DNA of 5,413 bases, from the NCBI GenBank assembly GCA_937898445.1, contig CALEJY010000313.1, forward strand, positions 1-5,413, read 5' to 3'. Positions 1-4,235 of this stretch are shown in pieces. Numbering within the stretch: the stretch's first letter is position 1; the number at the start of each line of letters is the position of its first letter. The notes below the pieces were generated by a model. That model had not been told where the DNA came from and ran no database searches. It saw only the letters and a list, made by a program, of their open reading frames with translations. A program made the position numbers and the translations under genes. This stretch comes from an uncultured Candidatus Melainabacteria bacterium (GTDB lineage: Bacteria > Cyanobacteriota > Vampirovibrionia > Gastranaerophilales > Gastranaerophilaceae).

Positions 1-1160
1 TCTTTTGGATGATTATGGCAGGTTTCTTTTCAATGGCGTTGAAGTTTGCAGAAGTATTGTTGGGCTTGAAGTTCAGAAAAGTTAATCCTGATGGGACTAT
101 TGCCGGCGGACCTATGTATTATATCGAAGGTGCGTTGAAAAATAATAAATATATCGGAAAATTTGCGCCGCATTTGTCTAAAATTTATGCTATTTGTTGC
201 GTTTTTGCGATGATTGGCGGATGGAATTTATTCCAAATTAATGCAATGACAACGCAGATTACAGAAGTTACCGGCGGTGAAAATAGTTTCTTTGCTAATC
301 AAAGTTGGCTTTTAGGGTTGATTGTTGCCGTAATTACTTATTTTACGATTATTGGCGGAATTAAGGCTATTGGAAAATTTACTTCGAAAGTTACGCCTGT
401 AATGTGTACTTTGTATGTAATGACTGCTTTTGCGGTTTGTTTATATAATATTGGTCATGTACCTCATACGGTTATGATGATTTTGAAAGAGGCGTTTGAA
501 CCTCGAGCTATGGCTGGCGGAATGTTTGCGTGTATGCTTTGGGGATTTAGACGTGCAATGTTTGCAAACGAATCAGGGTTGGGAACGGCTCCGATTGCTT
601 TTTCGGCAGTTAAGACGAATAATGCGGTGGCACAGGCTTTTATTGCCATGCTCCAACCGTTTGTTGATACTGTAATTGTTGGTTCTGCAACAGCTTTTGT
701 AATCGTTGTTTCCGGTGAATATTTACATACGTCAGGAATTGCTGGGATTGAATTGACATCAAAGGCGTTTGGTTCTGTATGCCCGTTCTTCCCGATATTG
801 TTGACTTTGATGGCTAGTTGCTTTGTTTTGTCAACAATGTTGTGCGGATCTTATTACGGAATTAAGGCGTGGAATTATTTATTTGGCGAAACAAAATTGA
901 CAACGAGAACTTTTCAGGTTATATATTGTATATTCATAATTATCGGTTCAGCCATGAACTTTACAAGTATAATTAATTTATCAGACGCATTTACTTTGTT
1001 TTTGGCAGTTCCAAACTTAATAGCAGTATTTATGTTATCAGATGTAATTATGAAAGAACTGAAAAGATATTGTAGAAAATATAACGTAGGTTTATTTAAA
1101 AATAATAACGAGGAGAGAGAGAATGATGAAGAAAGATTGTCTGGAGATAGTAAGATCTAA
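1..1160 (+). CDS. Alanine/glycine:cation symporter (AGCS family), 5' partial
   Basis: Integral membrane carrier that imports alanine or glycine with Na+ (or H+). The reading frame is already open at the window edge (codons from position 3), so the true start and roughly the first 60-100 residues lie outside; the ATG at 9 is internal. Numbering from that ATG, family landmarks appear in order: AGFFSMALKFAE (4-15), GGPMYYIEG (33-41), the AGCS signature with RRAMFANESGLGTAPIAFS (181-199), QPFVDTVIV (216-224) and CGSYYGIKAWNYLFG (279-293). At least seven hydrophobic segments alternate with short loops, the last around 328-345. The tail from about 363 is hydrophilic, rich in Asn and Glu, and its last codons overlap the glycosylase gene by 38 bp, so the two are probably cotranscribed. 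The family call is firm. Alanine versus glycine, and Na+ versus H+, cannot be settled from sequence. No promoter is visible because the 5' end is missing. Confidence 0.95.
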   Translation, partial: FWMIMAGFFSMALKFAEVLLGLKFRKVNPDGTIAGGPMYYIEGALKNNKYIGKFAPHLSKIYAICCVFAMIGGWNLFQINAMTTQITEVTGGENSFFANQSWLLGLIVAVITYFTIIGGIKAIGKFTSKVTPVMCTLYVMTAFAVCLYNIGHVPHTVMMILKEAFEPRAMAGGMFACMLWGFRRAMFANESGLGTAPIAFSAVKTNNAVAQAFIAMLQPFVDTVIVGSATAFVIVVSGEYLHTSGIAGIELTSKAFGSVCPFFPILLTLMASCFVLSTMLCGSYYGIKAWNYLFGETKLTTRTFQVIYCIFIIIGSAMNFTSIINLSDAFTLFLAVPNLIAVFMLSDVIMKELKRYCRKYNVGLFKNNNEERENDEERLSGDSKI

Positions 1161-1788
1161 GTGCGAAAGCTGCAAAGCTTGTGCATTGGGTGCAACAAGA
1201 AATAACATAGTTTTTTCTGACGGTAATCCTTCAACTGCAAAAATCGTACTTATCGGAGAAGCTCCGGGAGAAATGGAAGATGAAACAGGCAGACCGTTTG
1301 TTGGTAGAGCCGGACAACTTTTGAATGATTTTCTTAAAGAAGCCGGTATTTCAAGAGACGAAGATGTTTATGTTATCAATACCGTAAAATGCAGACCTCC
1401 GAAAAACAGAGTTCCTTCTGATGAAGAAAAAGCATCTTGCAGAAAATTTTTGAATGCGCAAATTGATATTATCAATCCTAGAGCTATCGTTTTGTGTGGC
1501 GCAACTGCTTTGAAATCATTTGTTGAACTTGATAAAAAACAAACTATTTCTAAAGTTAGAGGTCAATGGATGACAATTAACGTTGATGGTAAAGATTATA
1601 GAGCTATCACAATTTTCCACCCATCATATTTGTTGAGAAATCACTCATTGGATGAAGGTTCTCCAAGAAGATTGATGAAACAAGATTTGGCTAATATTAA
1701 AAACGAAATTTTAGCTGATGTAGATCATTCTCAAGACGACAATCAAGTTGAATATATGAATACTTCAAGAGAAATCGCAATGGTATAG
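1123..1788 (+). CDS. Uracil-DNA glycosylase, family 4 (4Fe-4S type)
   Basis: Excises uracil from DNA arising by cytosine deamination or dUTP misincorporation, starting base excision repair in the cytoplasm. The 221-residue protein is close to usual family 4 length (about 190-220). Cluster ligands are visible as Cys17-x2-Cys20 and Cys90-x15-Cys106; Cys14 and Cys6 are extra. The uracil-pocket/catalytic motif GEAPGEMED lies at 45-53, followed by GRPFVGRAGQLL (56-67). The VINTVKCRPP block is at 84-93 and the second active-site motif HPSYLLR at 166-172. The last 25 or so residues are acidic, polar and outside the conserved domain. Start: tandem ATGs at 1123 and 1126; AGGAG at 1111-1115 is 7 nt from the first and 10 nt from the second, so 1123 is preferred. 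That ribosome site lies inside the symporter gene, and the 38-bp overlap suggests translational coupling. A hairpin terminator follows 24 nt after the stop codon. Confidence 0.95.
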   Translation: MMKKDCLEIVRSKCESCKACALGATRNNIVFSDGNPSTAKIVLIGEAPGEMEDETGRPFVGRAGQLLNDFLKEAGISRDEDVYVINTVKCRPPKNRVPSDEEKASCRKFLNAQIDIINPRAIVLCGATALKSFVELDKKQTISKVRGQWMTINVDGKDYRAITIFHPSYLLRNHSLDEGSPRRLMKQDLANIKNEILADVDHSQDDNQVEYMNTSREIAMV

Positions 1789-1812
1789 TTTATAAATATA
1801 TTCTGTATGACG

Positions 1813-1851
1813 AAAACGGAGAACTTTTAACTTCTCCGTTTTTTTATTTTT
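1813..1851 (+). terminator. Rho-independent terminator between convergent genes
   Basis: A perfect 11-bp inverted repeat (arms 1813-1823 and 1832-1842, core ACGGAGAA/TTCTCCGT) closes an 8-nt loop. On the + strand the 3' arm runs into a T-rich tract, so it should end the symporter-glycosylase transcript. On the minus strand the same hairpin is followed by only four T, so it may act weakly as a terminator for the convergent gene. That gene's stop codon (1844-1846) lies inside the T tract, so the two transcription units share this short spacer. Confidence 0.88.
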
Positions 1852-3097
1852 TATTCGGAGCTAAGCCCGGTTCTAGGTCTGAACCTGTTACGAGTTTTCT
1901 GAAAGCAAATTGAGCTTTTGGTAAAGCATAAGCAAGTAAAAAGCTGCTTATTGCAACATTTGAAATTATGTTTGCGGATTTTGCGATTTTTGCTTTTTTA
2001 ATAAATGATTTGATGTCTTTTTGTGTAGTTGCTTTTTGCGCAAATTTTTCAATATCATTGCGGAATTTCGCAAGACTTTTGATATTTACGTATTCTTTAG
2101 GATCTCGGATGCCGTTATCAAGCATTTTGATTTTTTCAAACTCGTTTGCATATTTTACAAAAAGTGTTTTACTGTTTTTTGTATCATCGACAAATTCTAG
2201 CAAATCTTTTGCATTATCTGATTTTGGAAGTTGTAGAGTGTTATTTTGGATTTGTGATAAAAATTCTTTGTCTGCTAAAATCTTCGGATCTAATTCTACA
2301 CCTGTGATTTTGTTCAACAATTTTTCAATCCATTTTGGTGCAACGTAGTTTAACAACATCATACCAGCCATTTTAAAGCTCAAATCAATTGTTTCGTTTT
2401 TGTTTCGTGCGGTTGAAATTCTTCCGATAGCGTAACCTCCGTCTGTTACTGCCATTTTGTCTTGAGAAGAAAAGTTTGCGGCTTTTGTAATCCATGAGCC
2501 TGTAAAAGTCGGAGTGGTTGATTTATAAAATCTGTCTTTTTGCGTGAAATTGATTGGATTTTTGAGTTTTTTAGATTGGTTTTCTTGTCTTAATTTTTCG
2601 ATTTTTTTAGCAGAAGATGCAAAGATTATTTTTGGTAAAATAAACCCCATTGCTAAAATAGGGATAGCGGTAGAAGCTACAAATTTGCCTGCAAGAAGTT
2701 TTTCGTATAACTTTTTATTTTCTTTCGCTTTTATTAGGTCTTTAACTGCATCAGGGGCTAAATCTTTGAATTTTTTGATATTGTAATCAATTCCTTGAAT
2801 ATCTTTTTCTTCATTGAAAAGTTTCAAATTTACATTTGGGTTTAATCCCTTAGCTTTAATAAATTTGTTGCATAACCAACCGACAAGCGGAATTCCGCCC
2901 AACCATACTGCGGATGATGAGTATTCGTCTAAAAATCTTTCTCTTGCTGCGAGATATGCGATTTCTTTATCATCTTTTTTGTTTTGGTTGTAGGTTAATA
3001 AAATTTTTGCAGGAACTTCTATTCCGCAATCACGGACTATTAAAGGGTAAACGCTGCTATTATTTCCGATAGCTGAAATTATGCTTGTTATTGTCAT
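1844..3097 (-). CDS. Hypothetical membrane-associated protein, 417 aa
   Basis: Function not recognised; I believe it is a lineage-restricted family of Gastranaerophilales-type bacteria, from memory of similar N termini. No signal peptide or enzymatic motif is visible. Hydrophobic stretches lie at about 62-80, 139-162 (strongest), 241-257 and 377-400, separated by lysine-rich charged regions (about 105-135, 164-192, 295-370). Three of the stretches end in a similar hydrophobic-PK pattern at P155-K156, P254-K255 and P393-K394. A polar segment at 194-230 contains TPTFTGSW and DGGYAIGRI. The protein could be membrane-inserted or amphipathic and peripheral. Start: ATG at 3097 is preceded by an in-frame TAA 9 nt upstream, so no longer protein is possible. 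The ribosome site GGAG (3111-3114) is 13 nt away, unusually far. Upstream on the same strand is a 260-bp leader with an attenuator-like structure. The gene ends against the shared terminator. Confidence 0.85.
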   Translation of the reverse strand: MTITSIISAIGNNSSVYPLIVRDCGIEVPAKILLTYNQNKKDDKEIAYLAARERFLDEYSSSAVWLGGIPLVGWLCNKFIKAKGLNPNVNLKLFNEEKDIQGIDYNIKKFKDLAPDAVKDLIKAKENKKLYEKLLAGKFVASTAIPILAMGFILPKIIFASSAKKIEKLRQENQSKKLKNPINFTQKDRFYKSTTPTFTGSWITKAANFSSQDKMAVTDGGYAIGRISTARNKNETIDLSFKMAGMMLLNYVAPKWIEKLLNKITGVELDPKILADKEFLSQIQNNTLQLPKSDNAKDLLEFVDDTKNSKTLFVKYANEFEKIKMLDNGIRDPKEYVNIKSLAKFRNDIEKFAQKATTQKDIKSFIKKAKIAKSANIISNVAISSFLLAYALPKAQFAFRKLVTGSDLEPGLAPNKK

Positions 3098-3127
3098 TTG
3101 TTTTTATTTTCTCCAATTCTTCTTTTC

Positions 3128-3150
3128 TGGAAAAAGTATTTACTTTTCCA
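3128..3150 (-). promoter_or_regulatory. Hairpin in the 5' leader just before the ribosome site
   Basis: In the minus-strand RNA, TGGAAAAGT (3150-3142) pairs with ACTTTTTCCA (3137-3128), giving 9 bp with one bulged A and a 4-nt loop. It sits between the candidate attenuator terminator and the GGAG of the 417-residue gene. There is no T tract after it, so it is not a terminator by itself. It may stabilise the mRNA 5' end or affect ribosome access. The inverted repeat is seen directly; its role is a guess. Confidence 0.4.
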
Positions 3151-3195
3151 AATAAAATAGCCTTCCACGCTTTGTTATCCCTGAAAGACTATTTT
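3150..3195 (-). terminator. Candidate attenuator terminator (arms 3:4)
   Basis: In minus-strand RNA, 3195-3182 pairs with 3167-3154. This is 14 contiguous pairs, two of them G.U (3188 with 3161, 3184 with 3165), around a 14-nt loop. The 3' arm ends GGCTATTTT and continues ATTT, a U-rich though interrupted tail, with a matching A-run before the 5' arm. On the + strand the two G.U pairs would become A.C mismatches, which argues that the functional RNA is the minus strand. The 5' arm shares bases 3183-3192 with arm 3 of the antiterminator, so the two folds exclude each other. It would stop transcription before the 417-residue gene. Confidence 0.5.
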
Positions 3196-3260
3196 TTAAG
3201 AATTGAATTTATATTATTCTTTAAAAGCGCAACGCATCAATTCATAGTCTTTCAAGGACA
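3176..3260 (-). promoter_or_regulatory. Candidate antiterminator (arms 2:3)
   Basis: In minus-strand RNA, 3260-3244 pairs with 3192-3176. This is 17 contiguous base pairs, two of them G.U (3255 with 3181, 3259 with 3177). The stem continues inward with a further 7 bp, GAATTGA (3243-3237) with TCAATTC (3206-3200), after a 7-nt one-sided bulge (3199-3193). Forming it uses up most of the 5' arm of the terminator hairpin, so it should allow read-through. It is the longest inverted repeat in the window. The pairing is seen directly; the antitermination role is inferred from the arrangement. Confidence 0.5.
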
Positions 3261-3274
3261 CTATGATGATGGCG
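3233..3274 (-). promoter_or_regulatory. Candidate protector hairpin over the His codons (arms 1:2)
   Basis: In minus-strand RNA, TCATAGT (3266-3260) pairs perfectly with ACTATGA (3248-3242) around an 11-nt loop. The stem extends by ATCA/TGAT and then CGC/GCG, giving 14 bp in all with one bulged C (3271) and a 2-nt bulge (3241-3240). The 5' arm is the His-codon stretch of the leader ORF, and the 3' arm contains that ORF's stop codon and part of arm 2. Forming 1:2 therefore frees arm 3 for the terminator. Confidence 0.45.
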
Positions 3275-3307
3275 ATGATGAAGTTTTAAAGAATTGTTTT
3301 TAATCAT
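3242..3307 (-). CDS. Candidate His-rich leader peptide, 21 aa
   Basis: A short ORF with a good ribosome site: AAGGA (3320-3316) lies 8 nt before the ATG at 3307. The peptide begins MIKNNSLK, then has His at 10, 11, 13, 14 and 15 with Arg12 between, all five His codons being CAT, and ends at TGA (3244-3242). Five His in six codons followed by three alternative RNA stems is what his-operon leader peptides look like, where ribosome stalling on uncharged tRNA-His chooses the fold. The stop codon falls inside arm 2, as expected for a ribosome that finishes and masks it. The gene downstream is not a histidine biosynthesis gene, so the sensing role is an inference. The CAT repeats could instead be a by-product of the structure or of a dispersed repeat. 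Confidence 0.45.
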   Translation of the reverse strand: MIKNNSLKLHHRHHHSVLERL

Positions 3308-3326
3308 TATTATTTTCCTTGTTTAA

Positions 3327-3355
3327 ATCATATAATAAAAAATTTTTTCTTACAA
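3327..3355 (-). promoter_or_regulatory. Candidate sigma-70-type promoter for the leader and 417-aa gene
   Basis: Minus strand: -35 TTGTAA (3355-3350), 17-nt spacer, -10 TATGAT (3332-3327). The expected start is near 3320, just before the leader ORF's AAGGA. The spacer contains an A6T6 tract, which commonly bends DNA. The -35 box lies immediately downstream of the stop codon of the 150-residue gene. No GC-rich terminator separates that gene from this point, so transcription may also enter from upstream. Confidence 0.45.
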
Positions 3356-3357
3356 GT

Positions 3358-3810
3358 TTATACAAATTTTTCGTGTTTAAATGCGGGTGCTTGTGGTGTT
3401 GTGTCCCTTCTTACGTGGGTTCTGTGAGATAGTAAATCTTTTGTGGTATTTTGCGCCCATAAATTATTCTCAGCTCTTGAGATGTCTTTTTTAGTTAGAG
3501 CTAAAAAAGATGATAGAATTTGAGTTCTCATTTTCTTTTTCTCAATTGCTCTTAAATCGGTTGTTTGGAATTCATCTCCTTTTTTGTATTGCAAAATAAG
3601 TACATCTTTTTCTGTGTTTGCATCTTTTTTGCTTGTAATTTCTAAAAAATCGCTTCCCCAATTTGCAAGTCGTTCTGTTTGGTCTTGTATATCTTTGACA
3701 GCGTCTTCGTAATGATATTTCCGATGAAGATTTTCTGTCATAATATCTTTTAATTTCGGATTTACTTTTACGCCAAAAGATGGACTGGAACAATTGTTGT
3801 TTATTTGCAT
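3358..3810 (-). CDS. Hypothetical protein, 150 aa, with N-terminal PSFG motif
   Basis: Function not recognised. The protein is soluble-looking, with no signal peptide or membrane segment, and rich in Lys, Asp, Glu, Thr and Gln. The first 17 residues contain SSPSFGVKV (8-16), a short N-terminal pattern that I recall on many otherwise unrelated proteins of Gastranaerophilales. A likely helix follows (19-51), then two short strands (about 54-59 and 69-75) and a Lys/Arg-rich helical region (84-118). The C-terminal 30 residues are basic and disordered-looking, with SHRTHVRR at 128-135. Start: ATG at 3810 with AGGAGA (3826-3821) 10 nt upstream. The DUF167 gene ends 55 bp upstream on the same strand and no promoter is obvious in between, so the two are probably cotranscribed. 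Its ribosome site can be paired in a hairpin. Confidence 0.78.
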   Translation of the reverse strand: MQINNNCSSPSFGVKVNPKLKDIMTENLHRKYHYEDAVKDIQDQTERLANWGSDFLEITSKKDANTEKDVLILQYKKGDEFQTTDLRAIEKKKMRTQILSSFLALTKKDISRAENNLWAQNTTKDLLSHRTHVRRDTTPQAPAFKHEKFV

Positions 3811-3818
3811 AAAACGAT

Positions 3819-3856
3819 TTTCTCCTATGTGGTGATAAAAGTTTGTGAAGGAGAAA
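3819..3856 (-). promoter_or_regulatory. Possible hairpin masking the ribosome site of the 150-aa gene
   Basis: In minus-strand RNA, TTTCTCCT (3856-3849), just after the stop of the DUF167 gene, is perfectly complementary to AGGAGAAA (3826-3819), which contains the Shine-Dalgarno sequence. The stem is 8 bp with a 22-nt loop. It could reduce translation of the 150-residue gene unless ribosomes from the upstream gene or a factor open it. The complementarity is visible; regulation is inferred, and part of the match is trivial because any CTCC would pair with a GGAG. Confidence 0.35.
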
Positions 3857-3865
3857 TTTTGCTAG

Positions 3866-4159
3866 TTATTTAATATTATTTAACATCTCGTTAATTTGGT
3901 TAATTTTTTCGGTGTCAATATTGTTGATTAAAACGGATTTGTCTTTAGATGTTACGCCTCTAATAATTTCGAAATAGGATTTTGGAACTTTGAATTGCTT
4001 AGACAAAAATTCAATTAATGCTTTGTTGGCTTTTCCATCAATCGGTTGTGCGGTAATTTTTACTTTTATTCCATCCGGAGTTTTTATAATTTCATTTTTT
4101 GATGCGTTAGGTGAAATTCTCAATTGTAAAACTTGTCCGTCTTTGGTCGCTTTTAGCAT
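3866..4159 (-). CDS. DUF167 (UPF0235/YggU-like) small protein
   Basis: A 97-residue protein of the DUF167 family, whose molecular function is not established. Family features are LQLRISPNASKNEI (11-24), with the conserved Pro-x-Ala, the central stretch KITAQPIDGKANKALIEFL (34-52) with the hallmark DGKAN, and the later RGVTSKDKSVLI (66-77), corresponding to the usual G-x-x-S-x-x-K pattern. Length and domain coverage are complete for the family. Start: ATG at 4159 with AAGGA (4172-4168) 8 nt upstream. It is the first gene of the minus-strand block, 55 bp before the 150-residue unknown, and is divergent from rel with 75 bp between the two ATGs. The family call is firm, and no role should be read from the neighbourhood. 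Confidence 0.92.
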   Translation of the reverse strand: MLKATKDGQVLQLRISPNASKNEIIKTPDGIKVKITAQPIDGKANKALIEFLSKQFKVPKSYFEIIRGVTSKDKSVLINNIDTEKINQINEMLNNIK

Positions 4160-4196
4160 TCTTGTAATCCTTATGTATGAAATTAGTAAATTAGAC

Positions 4197-4225
4197 TTGA
4201 AAATTTTGAATAAAATCTGTATTAT
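4197..4225 (+). promoter_or_regulatory. Promoter for the rel gene
   Basis: -35 TTGAAA (4197-4202), a 17-nt spacer, and -10 TATTAT (4220-4225), a close match to the sigma-70/SigA consensus. The expected start is near 4232, only about 3 nt before the ATG at 4235. No ribosome site is present. The -10 box lies two bases from the minus-strand -10 box, so the two promoters should compete. Confidence 0.6.
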
Positions 4226-4226
4226 G

Positions 4227-4235
4227 ATTATATCA
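4227..4235 (-). promoter_or_regulatory. Extended -10 promoter for the DUF167 gene
   Basis: The minus strand reads TGATATAAT (4235-4227), an exact extended -10 element with a perfect TATAAT. No good -35 box is seen at normal spacing, which is typical of extended -10 promoters. The predicted start is near 4220, giving a leader of about 60 nt before the ATG at 4159. The element overlaps the first base of the rel start codon. Confidence 0.5.

Noticed and set aside
9..11. ATG at 9 as the true start of the symporter
   Set aside because: The frame is open to the window edge, there is no ribosome site, and the protein would begin in the middle of a conserved family segment.
1968..2348. A 126-codon + strand frame inside the 417-residue gene
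   Set aside because: It is antisense to a convincing minus-strand gene, Phe/Ser-rich as expected from the reverse of a Lys/Asp/Glu-rich coding sequence, and has no ribosome site.
2544..2786. An 80-codon + strand frame inside the same gene
   Set aside because: It has the same antisense composition pattern and no supporting start signal.
3211..3240. A second minus-strand promoter, TTGATG (3240-3235), 18 nt, TAATAT (3216-3211)
   Set aside because: Spacing is acceptable, but it lies in the loop and arms of the leader structure. Starting there would remove arm 1 and most of arm 2. AT-rich DNA gives such matches by chance, so it is not listed as a feature, though an internal start remains possible.
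3085..3303. A 72-codon + strand reading frame across the 260-bp gap
   Set aside because: It lies antisense to the start of the 417-residue gene and across the palindromes, has no ribosome site, and its protein has no recognisable domain. The minus-strand regulatory reading explains the sequence better.
3337..3348. A6T6 palindrome after the 150-residue gene as its terminator
   Set aside because: It has no G or C in the stem and no usable loop, so it would not form a stable intrinsic terminator. It is better explained as promoter spacer.
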